Source: Alteromonas sp. KUL106 (GTDB lineage Bacteria; Pseudomonadota; Gammaproteobacteria; Enterobacterales; Alteromonadaceae). From it: a stretch of DNA of 64,000 nucleotides. Numbering within the stretch: position 1 is the stretch's first letter; every line of letters starts with the position of its first letter. Of this stretch, positions 7,724 through 16,262 are shown one piece after another. The position numbers and the translations under genes are program-made. The stretch lies in NCBI RefSeq assembly GCF_009811415.1, contig NZ_BLIG01000008.1, positions 112,196 through 176,195 on the forward strand, given 5' to 3'. Below the pieces are notes generated by a model, which was not told where the DNA came from, ran no database searches, and saw nothing but the letters and a program-made list of their open reading frames with translations.

Positions 7724-10700
7724 TTAGTCTTGAAGACCAACCGTTACCCAACCCAGTGTCCAGTCAGACTCACCGTCGAATGCACCTTGGAAGTCTGTAC
7801 TATCAAAGAAAGCGTCCAAAGTAGAAGCGTCGAAGCCTGAACCTAATAAAACTGAATTGCTTGCAGGTACGAAACCTGTTGAATCAAAGCCAAGTGCTGC
7901 CGTGTCAGCAAGTACACTGTTGCCGTCTTGACCTTCAAACCATGCTTGTGTGCTGTCTGTACCTATTGTATCTGAACCGAAAGCACTCGTAGATGAACAT
8001 GCTACTGTTGAGTGTGTCACAGTGAGTGAACCTGCTGCGGCATTAGCAATTGACTCGTCACCATTCACTCGTAGGCAGTTGCTGTAGTTTGCACCACCGG
8101 TAACCACTAGGTTTTTAATTGTACCTGCAGTACCGTTACGAAGACGTACACCATTTGTACTGTCTGCGCCTAAAATTGTCACGTTAGATACGGTTGGTGT
8201 AGTCAGTGGTGTCCACGCAGGGTTATCTTCGTTGTTGTCTGCTTCAAACGCGTTGTCGCCGCCCGCTGCGTCTTGCTTGATAACTACGTACTGTGCCTTA
8301 CCTGTCCAACCGAACGACCAGTCTAGAGAATCGTCACCGATAGCCGTCAGCACTAAGTGGCTTACGTTTACTGTACCGCCGAAGAACTCAACGCCATCAT
8401 CTAGGTTTTGATGAACTTGAACGAAGTCAACTTCAGTGCCACGGCCAACACCGGCAAATGAGATACCGTTTAGCTCATCGCCTGCCGCAAGTGCTTTACC
8501 TGCGTGCTTAACGATTACATAGCGAAGTGTACCTGAGTTATCATCTTCGTCTGCACCACCGTAAAGGCCTGCATCACCTTCAGCTGCAACACCACAGTTA
8601 GCAAGCTCTGCTTCAGACGTGTCAGCGTCGTCGCCTGTGTTACATAGGTTTGTTGGTGCGTTACCTAGAATAACCAGACCACCCCATTGGCCTATCGCTG
8701 TCTCGCCGCCAGTCATATCTTCAGAAGATGTGAAGGTAATTGGCAATGTTGCTGTACCAGCAGCTTCAATTTTAGAGCCGCGACGAACAACTAGGAAATC
8801 ATCACCGTCTTCGCCGAATACTGTCGTACCGCGCTGAATGTAAAGCGTCGCGCTGTCAGCATTGTCGTTACCTACTGCAGTACGACCTTTAATTAGCCAG
8901 TGAGCATCATTAGTTAACGATACATCAGAAGTAAATACAGTGTCCGCTGTTAACTGATACACTGGCTTATCAGTAATATCAGGGAAGCTAGCAGAAACGT
9001 CCGTCGCTAAGCCTTGCTCTAGTGCCGTTGTAACGCCCGCCGGAATGCTATCATTTACAGCAACAGTCCAACCATCCATCCAGTTGTTGTCGCCGTCAAA
9101 TGCACCGATATAGTCAGTTGCTGCGAAGAAATCATTTTCTTCTGATACATCAACGCCCGCACCAAGAAGTGGTGAGCCAGAGCGAGGTGTAAAGCCATCG
9201 TTAGAAAGCATTAGCGCGTCAGCAGTAAGTACACTGTTGCCCGTTTGACCTTCAAACCATGCTTGAGTAGTGCCGCTACCAATAGTGTCTGAACCAAAGT
9301 TATTGCCTGCTTCACAAGCAACCACTGAATGTTCTACAGAAAGCTCGCCAGATACCGCGTTGGCAATTGACTCGTCGCCGTTAACACGTAGGCAGTTAGA
9401 GTAACCTTCACCAGCAGTAACAACCAGATTGCGAATGTTACCCGCAGTACCGTTGCGTAGGCGTACGCCGTTAGTTGTGTCAGCGCCAACGATAGTCACG
9501 TTAGAAATAGTAGGCTTAGTAAGTGGAAGCCACGCTGGGTTGTCTTCGTTGTTATCTGCTTCAATAGCATTGTCGCCACCCGCAGCTGATTGTTGGATAT
9601 AAACGTTTTGCGCGTTACCTGTCCAACCGAAAGACCAATCTAGCGAGTCATCACCGATATCAGTAAGTACAACGTTACGTACGCTGACTGTACCACCGAA
9701 GAACTCGATACCGTCATCAAGGTTTTGGTGAACTTGGATGTACTCAACTTTAGTACCTGAACCGATACCAGCAAATGAAATACCGTTTAACTCGTCACCT
9801 GCTGCTAGTGCACGGCCAGCGTGTTTAACTACAACATAGCGTAGTGAACCAGTATTGTCTTCAGGGTTGTTGCCGCCGTAAAGACCTGCATCACCTTCTG
9901 CCGCTACACCACATGCAGCAAGTTCAGCGTCAGATGTTTGTGCATCATCACCGGTATTACATAAGTTAGTTGGTGCATTACCAAGAAGCACGATACCGCC
10001 CCATTGGCCGATACCCGTTTCGTCACCAATAAGGTCTTGAACAGAGGTAAACGTGATAGGTGCGCTTGCTGTACCGTTAGCTTCAATTTTAGAACCACGA
10101 CGTACTACTAGGAAGTCATCACCTTGCTCACCAAATACAGTTGTACCTTGCTCGATGAATAGTGTTGCGCTGTCTTCGTTATCGTTACCTACTGCAGTAC
10201 GGCCTTTAATTAGCCAGTAAGCATCGTTGGTAAGCGTAACGTCAGAGGTAAATGTGGTGTCTGCAGTAATTTCATAAACCGGCTTGTCTAGGTTAAAGTC
10301 AGCCGATACGTCTGTTGCTAAACCTTGTGCAAACGCGTTTGGAACGTCAGTTGGGAAACCGCCGTTTACGCCTACCGTCCAACCGACCGTCCAGTCTGTG
10401 CCGTTAGGGTTGAATGCACCGATGTACTGACCGCCGCCAAGTGCAACAGGAGAAGAAGCTGTGGGGAAGTAACCGTTATCTTCAAGCATTAATGCAGAAG
10501 CAGCTAAAACGCTGTTGCCATCTTGACCTTCAAACCATGCTTGAGTCGTACCACCGTTAATGGTGTCCGAACCAAAGTTGTTCGCAGGCGTTTCACACGC
10601 AACAATTGAATCAGTGATAGAAAGCTCGCCAGACTCAGCGTTTGCAATCGCCTCGTCACCGTTTACACGTAGACAGTTGTTAGCCAGGGTAGAACCGGTG

Positions 10701-11800
10701 ATAAGTACATTTGAAAGTACACCTGCCGTACCGTTGCGAAGACGTACGCCGTTAGTGCCGTCTGCACTTACGATAGTTACGTTAGAGATAGTTGGCTTAG
10801 TCAGCGGCAACCAAGACGGGTTGTCTTCGTTGTTGTCAGCCTCGATTGCGTTATCGCCACCGTCAGCTGACTGCTGGATGTAAACGTTCGTTGCGCTACC
10901 AGTCCAACCGAAAGACCAATCTAGAGAATCATCACCGATGTCAGTAAGTACAACGTTGCTCACGTTAACTGTACCACCGAAGAACTCAATACCGTCATCA
11001 AGGTTTTGGTGAACTTGGATGTGATTAACTGTAGTGCCTGAACCGATACCTGCGAAAGAAATACCGTTTAACTCGTCACCTGACGCTAGTGCTTTACCCG
11101 CATGCTTAACAACTACGTACTCTAGTGTACCTGAGTTATCTTCAGGGTTGTTGCCACCGTAAAGACCTGCATCGCCTTCAGCAGAGACGCCGCAGTTTGC
11201 TAGTTCTTCATCCGACGTATCTGCATCATCACCCGTATTACAAAGGTTAGTTGGTGCGTTACCTAGTAGAACTACACCGCCCCACTGACCGATAGAAGTT
11301 TCTTCACCCGTAACGTCCTGTACTGATGTCATTACGATAGGTGCTGAAGACGTACCCGATGCGTCAATTTGAGAGCCACGACGAACAACCAAGAAGTCAT
11401 CGCCGTCCTCGCCGATTACTGTGGTACCTTCTTGAATAGTTAATACCGCTGCATCAGCGTTATCGTTACCAACTGCGGTACGACCTTTGATGATCCAGTG
11501 AGCATCGTTCGTTAAGGTCATATCTTGAGTGATCGTTAAATCAGTATTTAAACGATAGACAGGCTTGTCTGTAATCGTTCCTGAGAATTCGCTTGATACG
11601 TCGGTGGCAAAGCCTAGGGAGAAAGGCGTATCCACATCAGGAGTAGTCGGAGTAGTAGGTGTCGTTGGTGTAGTCGGAGTTGTTGGAGTAGTTGGTGCTA
11701 CTACCTCGTCACCTTCATTAATATTGATGTCACCGCCACAGCCTGCGAGGACAAGCGCAGTCGTGATAGCACTTACCTTAAATATGTTACGAATTTCCAT
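7724..11800 (-). CDS. Giant lipoprotein with three tandem ~430-residue domains, probable surface partner of the TonB-dependent receptor
   Basis: This 1358-residue protein has a lipobox VLAGC with Cys21 as lipidation site; the next residue is Gly, compatible with outer-membrane sorting. A Thr-Thr-Pro linker follows (residues ~35-54), then three homologous domains: ~60-488, ~489-923 and ~924-1358. Each domain repeats the same landmarks in order: ATDVS…DKPVY, LTNDA.W.IKGRTAVGND, GDDFLVVRRGS, IGQWGG, NAPTNLCNTGDDA, GDAGLYGG, HQNLDDG.EFFGGTV, DDSLDWSFGWTG, EADNNEDNP and NGVRLRNGTAG. The short beta-rich, Gly/Asn/Asp-rich pattern suggests a right-handed beta-helix. Each unit carries paired cysteines (C..CG and NCLRV…AC), which may form disulfides. 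I do not recognise a named function. The SD (GGAG) supports this start. A Pho box lies 61 nt upstream and the receptor gene follows. Acidic loops may bind a metal; this is an inference. Confidence 0.85.
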   Translation of the reverse strand: MEIRNIFKVSAITTALVLAGCGGDININEGDEVVAPTTPTTPTTPTTPTTPTTPDVDTPFSLGFATDVSSEFSGTITDKPVYRLNTDLTITQDMTLTNDAHWIIKGRTAVGNDNADAAVLTIQEGTTVIGEDGDDFLVVRRGSQIDASGTSSAPIVMTSVQDVTGEETSIGQWGGVVLLGNAPTNLCNTGDDADTSDEELANCGVSAEGDAGLYGGNNPEDNSGTLEYVVVKHAGKALASGDELNGISFAGIGSGTTVNHIQVHQNLDDGIEFFGGTVNVSNVVLTDIGDDSLDWSFGWTGSATNVYIQQSADGGDNAIEADNNEDNPSWLPLTKPTISNVTIVSADGTNGVRLRNGTAGVLSNVLITGSTLANNCLRVNGDEAIANAESGELSITDSIVACETPANNFGSDTINGGTTQAWFEGQDGNSVLAASALMLEDNGYFPTASSPVALGGGQYIGAFNPNGTDWTVGWTVGVNGGFPTDVPNAFAQGLATDVSADFNLDKPVYEITADTTFTSDVTLTNDAYWLIKGRTAVGNDNEDSATLFIEQGTTVFGEQGDDFLVVRRGSKIEANGTASAPITFTSVQDLIGDETGIGQWGGIVLLGNAPTNLCNTGDDAQTSDAELAACGVAAEGDAGLYGGNNPEDNTGSLRYVVVKHAGRALAAGDELNGISFAGIGSGTKVEYIQVHQNLDDGIEFFGGTVSVRNVVLTDIGDDSLDWSFGWTGNAQNVYIQQSAAGGDNAIEADNNEDNPAWLPLTKPTISNVTIVGADTTNGVRLRNGTAGNIRNLVVTAGEGYSNCLRVNGDESIANAVSGELSVEHSVVACEAGNNFGSDTIGSGTTQAWFEGQTGNSVLTADALMLSNDGFTPRSGSPLLGAGVDVSEENDFFAATDYIGAFDGDNNWMDGWTVAVNDSIPAGVTTALEQGLATDVSASFPDITDKPVYQLTADTVFTSDVSLTNDAHWLIKGRTAVGNDNADSATLYIQRGTTVFGEDGDDFLVVRRGSKIEAAGTATLPITFTSSEDMTGGETAIGQWGGLVILGNAPTNLCNTGDDADTSEAELANCGVAAEGDAGLYGGADEDDNSGTLRYVIVKHAGKALAAGDELNGISFAGVGRGTEVDFVQVHQNLDDGVEFFGGTVNVSHLVLTAIGDDSLDWSFGWTGKAQYVVIKQDAAGGDNAFEADNNEDNPAWTPLTTPTVSNVTILGADSTNGVRLRNGTAGTIKNLVVTGGANYSNCLRVNGDESIANAAAGSLTVTHSTVACSSTSAFGSDTIGTDSTQAWFEGQDGNSVLADTAALGFDSTGFVPASNSVLLGSGFDASTLDAFFDSTDFQGAFDGESDWTLGWVTVGLQD
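11639..11698 (-). repeat. Degenerate 9-bp coding repeat (Thr-Thr-Pro linker)
   Basis: A tandem repeat of Thr-Thr-Pro codons with third-position variation gives about six units between the lipid anchor and the first domain. It probably acts as an extended spacer holding the domains off the membrane. Such arrays can change length by slippage, although the synonymous variation here reduces that risk. Confidence 0.8.
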
Positions 11801-11844
11801 TAAATTCTCCAGATTTTTGTAATACGGATTCTGAGGTTTGCTAG

Positions 11845-11878
11845 AGAGTAAAGGAGATCAGTGACATTTTTGTTACAA
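11845..11878 (-). promoter_or_regulatory. Predicted Pho-box promoter of the lipoprotein-receptor operon
   Basis: On the minus strand 11878-11861 reads TTGTAAC-AAAA-ATGTCAC, a 7-4-7 Pho box close to CTGTCAT-AAAW-CTGTCAY. TACTCT (11850-11845) follows exactly 10 nt downstream as a -10-like hexamer, and the lipoprotein start is 44 nt further on. This is the same layout as the boxes before phoB and before the TonB2 operon. Confidence 0.7.
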
Positions 11879-12006
11879 AGTAAAAAACTTATCGAATTTA
11901 TTTGAACTTTTTCAGCTTTGAACTACTGCCATTACAAAGCCATTACTTTTCATATAGATAAACCTATATTGGTTAAAAATAAAACGAGCAAAGACGTCAA
12001 ATGCAT

Positions 12007-12807
12007 TTAATTTTTTGTTCTAAACCATTTGGTTATGACAGTTTTGTGACCGCGAGTGACAGGTTCTGCGAAGTGGATGCTATTGAGATTAGGGTCGCCA
12101 GAGGGCAGTAAGTTGTTCCAAAAAAGCGCTTTTCCCTTTTTCGGGGATATCGCAATATTTAGCTTGGTAAATCGGGTGTGGCCGCCTTCACATTCATCAT
12201 TCAGGTAAATCATGCATGTCCATGTTCGCTGACCGCGCGATTGACAATGCGCTTTGTATTGCGGGCTTCCTGGAGGAAAAAAGTCGTAATGCGGTTTGTA
12301 ATACTCCCCGACATTGTAGTGCTGAGCCTGAATGACTTCCCCCTCCCCCACGCCTAAGCTGAGTGTTGAAACTATGCGGCTATCAACCGCCTTAACTAAC
12401 CCGTTGTTGAGAAAAGCTAATTCACAGGTTGTAGACGTTCTAATGTCGTCTGCGCTTGGCGCCCCTGCCAATTTTGAGGGAGCGAGTTTATCTTTGGTCA
12501 GTGCAACCAGTTCGTCGCACTCTTGGCAGCTCAAAAAGTTGTCGTACGCATACAGCTGAATGTTGTTTTCATCAGCAACTGGCTTTGCCTTTTCCAATCG
12601 AGTGATAGCACTTTTTGCTAGCTTCTCGTAGAAACTTGAAGAGGGTGAAAACAGGTAGTCAGCGGGCAAATTGGCGCCGAGCACTTTTTTAATCGTGGCG
12701 GGAGAAAAACCGTTCTCCACTAAGGTTGTCACGATAGTCGGCACTGCCGTCCCTGATAGCAGGCATTTGACGACCCATTGTTTCCACACTGGCGGCATAT
12801 ACGACAC
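12007..12807 (-). CDS. 2-oxoglutarate/Fe(II)-dependent oxygenase, prolyl 4-hydroxylase type
   Basis: This 266-residue protein has a C-terminal catalytic core (~90-266) typical of P4H-like dioxygenases. Iron ligands are His173 and Asp175 in YKPHYDFF and His254 in RGHKTVITKWFR; Lys260 is the likely 2-oxoglutarate binder. The RGQRTWTCMIYLN strand is also characteristic. The N-terminal ~85 residues are helical and unassigned. The start is a GTG with AAGGG 8 nt upstream; an in-frame ATG three codons later is too far from that site. It lies 53 nt downstream of the PstS-like gene and probably belongs to the phoB-phoR transcript. The substrate is unknown. Such enzymes (PiuC-like) often accompany TonB-dependent receptors, usually iron-related, so its presence in a phosphate unit is unusual. 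Confidence 0.85.
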   Translation of the reverse strand: MSYMPPVWKQWVVKCLLSGTAVPTIVTTLVENGFSPATIKKVLGANLPADYLFSPSSSFYEKLAKSAITRLEKAKPVADENNIQLYAYDNFLSCQECDELVALTKDKLAPSKLAGAPSADDIRTSTTCELAFLNNGLVKAVDSRIVSTLSLGVGEGEVIQAQHYNVGEYYKPHYDFFPPGSPQYKAHCQSRGQRTWTCMIYLNDECEGGHTRFTKLNIAISPKKGKALFWNNLLPSGDPNLNSIHFAEPVTRGHKTVITKWFRTKN

Positions 12808-12860
12808 TTTCTTACCCTTGACGTTTGACGGCTAATGAAGCGGTTTCTTACTTTACTTAT

Positions 12861-13883
12861 CTATTCCAGTAATCGGCGTTGGCGTATCAATACGTCTTCA
12901 CGGATGGGAAAATACCCGTCTCTTACCACCTGCTCCTGCCCTTCCTGTGACAAGATGTAGCGCAAGAACTCCCGTTCCAGCGTAGGTAATGGCTCACCGG
13001 GCTTTTTATTTATCACTAAATAAAGAAAACGGGCAAACGGATACGTTTCGTTGCGCACCGTGTCAATAGAAAGAGGGATTAAGCTGTCTAGTGACTCACC
13101 TAAAGGCAAAGCGCGAACCCCTGCTGTTTTATAACCATAAGCGGCATAGCCAATCGCGCCTGTCCCACTGGCCACAGACAACACAACAGATGCAGAGCCA
13201 GGTTGTTCGTTTACCGTATTTTTAAAGTCACCATCGCACAGCGCCATCACTTTAAATAAGCCATAAGTACCCGATACTGAATTTCGGCCATACAGTCTTA
13301 TAGGAGAGCGATAGCCTATATCGTTAACGCCGAGCTGAGACCAATTGGTAATGGCTGTATTGCTGCCACAAAACTGGGTTTCAGAAAACACTGCGTCAAC
13401 TTGCTCAAGGGTCATACCCGGCAACGGATTGCGTCTATCCACAAAAATAGCGATGGCATCCATTGCCACTTTTAATACCGTAGGTGGGTAACCGTGGGTT
13501 CGCGTGAAGTCCCGTATTTCACTGGGCTTTAACTCTCGGCTCATCGGGCCTATGGTTGCCGTGCCTTCAATAAGTGCAGGGGGGGCGGTAGATGAACCTG
13601 ACGCCTGTATTTGAAAGCCGACCTGAGGATAAAGGGTTTTGAATTCCTGTGACCAAAAGGTCATTAAGTTTGCCAGCGTGTCAGAGCCAACTGACGTAAT
13701 TTTTCCTGCTACACCCGGCTTGCGCTCGTAGGCCGGCACGGGGTAAGTGGTAGAATTAGATGGTAAGTTTTGTTCATATTGAGGGCTAGCGAGTGCGACA
13801 AGCGGTAACAACAAGCTTATTACTAAAAGTAACTTTGAAAGACACGGGGTTGGCCCCTCTACCTTGTCATGCTTTTTGCTCAC
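12861..13883 (-). CDS. PstS-family phosphate ABC transporter substrate-binding protein
   Basis: I chose a GTG start at 13883 (VSKKHDK…), giving 340 residues; the longer frame begins with TTG inside the phoR 3' end. A signal peptide follows (LLLVISLLLPLVALAS). The mature protein carries the phosphate-binding-protein core: KITSVGSDTLANLMTFW, QASGSSTAPPALIEG with the SGSS anion-binding loop, GPMSRELK, and RNSVSGTYGLFK. It resembles the PstS/SphX-like group that stands next to phoBR without its own pstCAB, as seen here. Periplasmic phosphate binding is the expected role, either feeding a transporter encoded elsewhere or acting as a sensor. It starts 22 nt after phoR, so it is co-transcribed with it. 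Confidence 0.88.
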   Translation of the reverse strand: MSKKHDKVEGPTPCLSKLLLVISLLLPLVALASPQYEQNLPSNSTTYPVPAYERKPGVAGKITSVGSDTLANLMTFWSQEFKTLYPQVGFQIQASGSSTAPPALIEGTATIGPMSRELKPSEIRDFTRTHGYPPTVLKVAMDAIAIFVDRRNPLPGMTLEQVDAVFSETQFCGSNTAITNWSQLGVNDIGYRSPIRLYGRNSVSGTYGLFKVMALCDGDFKNTVNEQPGSASVVLSVASGTGAIGYAAYGYKTAGVRALPLGESLDSLIPLSIDTVRNETYPFARFLYLVINKKPGEPLPTLEREFLRYILSQEGQEQVVRDGYFPIREDVLIRQRRLLE

Positions 13884-13905
13884 CGACGTTTCTCGCCTCT
13901 TTGCA

Positions 13906-15207
13906 TTAAAGTTGCTCTGCAATCAATTCATTATCCAGCACAAACGAAAAATGACTTCCCTCGCCTAATGTACTGGTTATATCTAAACGGGAATTATGAT
14001 GACTTAATACATGTTTTACAATGGAAAGACCTAAGCCTGAACCGCCGGTCTTGCGTGAACGAGCTTTATCCACGCGATAAAAGCGCTCGGTTAGTCGGTT
14101 TAGATGATTTGGCTCAATACCATCACCGTTATCAACCACAGAAAATTTAGCGCCGTTCAGTTTACGTCGCCAATACACGTTAATTTCACCGCCAGCTGGT
14201 GTGTAGTGCACCGCATTAAACACCAAGTTTGAGCAAGCACTGCGCAGCTCGGTCTCTACACCAAAAACATAGAGTTCTTTGTCGATGTGGAAGTTTATTG
14301 TGTGGTTTTTCTCTTTATTAAGGGCCTGCGCCTCTCTCTCTATTTGCGCAAGGACCACAGGAATATTCACAACATTTTCGTAGATGCGCTCCGAACTCGC
14401 TTCAATGCGCGACAACACCAGCAAGTCTTCTATCAAATTTTGCATGCGGTGGGTTTGCGATGTCATTTCTTTCATCGCTTTTTGCATAAAAGGATCGGAG
14501 TCTTCATCGATAGGAAGAATTTCAAGATACCCGTTAATGACCGTTAGCGGCGTGCGTAGTTCATGAGACACGTTTGCCACAAAGTCTTTACGCATTTCTT
14601 CAAGTTGAGACACTCGGGTAATATCACGAGCTATCAGTAACAGATGCTCATCGCCATAAGGCATAATCCGATATTCGAAGGTTTTATTAGGGTTCGTGGG
14701 CGACGGTACTTCAATGGGATATTTATAGTTACCGGCATGAAAATACTGAATGAATTCAGGGTGGCGCAACAGGTTATCGATTCTACGCCCAGAGTCTTGA
14801 GGCCATTTAAGCCCTAAATCCAACCGCGCAAGGCGGTTACACCAAATAATACAAGCCTTTGCATCGACCACGACTGCTGCATCTGGCAAGGCTTCAGAGC
14901 CCTCTCTAAAGCGCTTTACCAATTCGCCAAGCTCTTTACGCTTATTGCGGTTACGACGCTGAAGATAATAAATACCCTCATAAATATGTTCCCATACGCC
15001 GCGCACAGTGGGTGGAGACATTTTACGACTGTGCCATAACCAACGATTTAGCTTGTAGAGATGCCAATAGTTAAACAGTAAAAGTAGCGTTGCACCAATG
15101 GCCACGGCGAATAACATATCATCCAAATACCACCCGACCAGCGCAAAAACCACAAGGAATAGCACTAAGCGCAATGTACTTCTCAACCAAGAGAACGGGT
15201 AATACAT
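13906..15207 (-). CDS. phoR: Phosphate regulon sensor histidine kinase PhoR
   Basis: This 433-residue protein matches E. coli PhoR in size and layout. Two close N-terminal membrane helices (~10-46) come first, then a charged linker and a PAS domain (~100-195, ALPDAAVVVDAKACIIWCN). The HisKA region has the phospho-accepting His215 in FVANVSHELRTPL. The HATPase domain shows the N box (ACSNLVFNAVHYTP), DNGDGI and GGSGLGLSIVKHVL. It lacks a large periplasmic sensor domain, as PhoR does; phosphate is sensed through PstSCAB/PhoU. It is 99 nt downstream of phoB, with a 9-bp hairpin between them. Confidence 0.96.
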   Translation of the reverse strand: MYYPFSWLRSTLRLVLFLVVFALVGWYLDDMLFAVAIGATLLLLFNYWHLYKLNRWLWHSRKMSPPTVRGVWEHIYEGIYYLQRRNRNKRKELGELVKRFREGSEALPDAAVVVDAKACIIWCNRLARLDLGLKWPQDSGRRIDNLLRHPEFIQYFHAGNYKYPIEVPSPTNPNKTFEYRIMPYGDEHLLLIARDITRVSQLEEMRKDFVANVSHELRTPLTVINGYLEILPIDEDSDPFMQKAMKEMTSQTHRMQNLIEDLLVLSRIEASSERIYENVVNIPVVLAQIEREAQALNKEKNHTINFHIDKELYVFGVETELRSACSNLVFNAVHYTPAGGEINVYWRRKLNGAKFSVVDNGDGIEPNHLNRLTERFYRVDKARSRKTGGSGLGLSIVKHVLSHHNSRLDITSTLGEGSHFSFVLDNELIAEQL

Positions 15208-15264
15208 GAAATAACTCGCGTTGTTAAGGTAAAAATAAGCGCACGCCTAAGTTGGCGCAGAGAT

Positions 15265-15297
15265 GTAAAGGGAATAACGTCGTGCTACTCCCTTTAC
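15265..15297 (-). other. phoB-phoR intergenic hairpin
   Basis: The arms GTAAAGGGA and TCCCTTTAC (9 bp, 15-nt loop) sit just after the phoB stop. No T-run follows on the minus strand, so it is unlikely to be a full terminator. It may be a processing or stability element that lowers phoR expression relative to phoB. Confidence 0.4.
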
Positions 15298-15306
15298 TAT
15301 TAATTA

Positions 15307-15996
15307 TTACAGCTTGGTAGAAAAACGGTAGCCCGCGCCACGCACTGTTTGGATCATAGCATCATGTCCGTGGCGAGAGATAGCCTTACGCAAACGTCGA
15401 ATATGTACGTCTACGGTTCGGTCTTCTACGTAAACGTTGGTTCCCCAAACATTGTCTAATAGTAGCTCTCGGCTGTAGACACGCTCTGGATGGGTCATAA
15501 AGAAGTGCAACAACTTGAATTCAGTCGGGCCCATGTCTAACGGTTCATCATTCGCCATAACGCGATGTGATACCGGCTCAAGCTTAAGGCCATTAAATTC
15601 GATAGGCTCTTCACTTGATGTCGGCGTTACTCGTCGCATAACCGCTTTGATTCTTGCCACAAGCTCTTTCGGAGAGAAAGGTTTAGTGACGTAGTCATCA
15701 GCACCTGCATCTAGTCCTCGAATTTTGTCTTCTTCTTCGCCGCGGGCTGTAAGCATAATGACGGGAATGTCACGAGTGAACTCGTGCTGTTTTAAACTTT
15801 TAGCTAGCTGTACACCGCTTCCGCCCGGTAACATCCAATCCAATAGGATCAAGTCCGGGTAAGGTTCGCAAATTTTTTCTTGCGCGATGTCGAAATCTTC
15901 GGCTTCAATAATGTTAAAACCTGATTGCTCAAGCACAAACTTAAGCATTTCACGGATAGGCGCTTCGTCCTCAACCACCAACACTGTACGAGACAT
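15307..15996 (-). CDS. phoB: Phosphate regulon response regulator PhoB
   Basis: I chose the ATG at 15996 ([16 protein letters not shown]), which has AGGA 8 nt upstream and gives 229 residues, exactly the usual PhoB length; the upstream ATG adds only six residues. The receiver domain carries the acidic pair ED at 9-10, phospho-acceptor Asp53 ([13 protein letters not shown]) and the conserved Lys in [10 protein letters not shown]. The C-terminal winged-helix OmpR/PhoB domain ends with [15 protein letters not shown] and VRGAGYRFS. PhoB activates Pho-box promoters under phosphate starvation, including its own promoter (box at 16045-16062). Confidence 0.96.
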   Translation of the reverse strand: MSRTVLVVEDEAPIREMLKFVLEQSGFNIIEAEDFDIAQEKICEPYPDLILLDWMLPGGSGVQLAKSLKQHEFTRDIPVIMLTARGEEEDKIRGLDAGADDYVTKPFSPKELVARIKAVMRRVTPTSSEEPIEFNGLKLEPVSHRVMANDEPLDMGPTEFKLLHFFMTHPERVYSRELLLDNVWGTNVYVEDRTVDVHIRRLRKAISRHGHDAMIQTVRGAGYRFSTKL

Positions 15997-16028
15997 CGTA
16001 ATATTCCTGCTCATTTTTAAACGCCGTT

Positions 16029-16062
16029 ATTATTAATGTGGTCTGTGACAGTTTTATTAAAA
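16029..16062 (-). promoter_or_regulatory. Predicted Pho-box promoter of phoB-phoR
   Basis: On the minus strand 16062-16045 reads TTTTAAT-AAAA-CTGTCAC; its right half and spacer are identical to those of the TonB2 operon box. AATAAT (16034-16029) follows after exactly 10 nt as a -10. Autoregulation of phoB by PhoB is well established in other gammaproteobacteria, which supports reading the other two sites as genuine. Confidence 0.75.
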
Positions 16063-16262
16063 CGATTACATTTATGTGTCAAGTTTAATACGGTTATAAA
16101 ACATGCTTTGGCCAAAGTTTAAACATAGAATCTTGTTTATTCATACAATTACGCATATTCTTGAATGGTCATAATTACCGATATACAGGTAATGTAACAT
16201 GACGGTTTCGCCATTGGGGTGGGCATCATAATAAGTCTGAAGTAACAGGGGTATGTTTTTCT

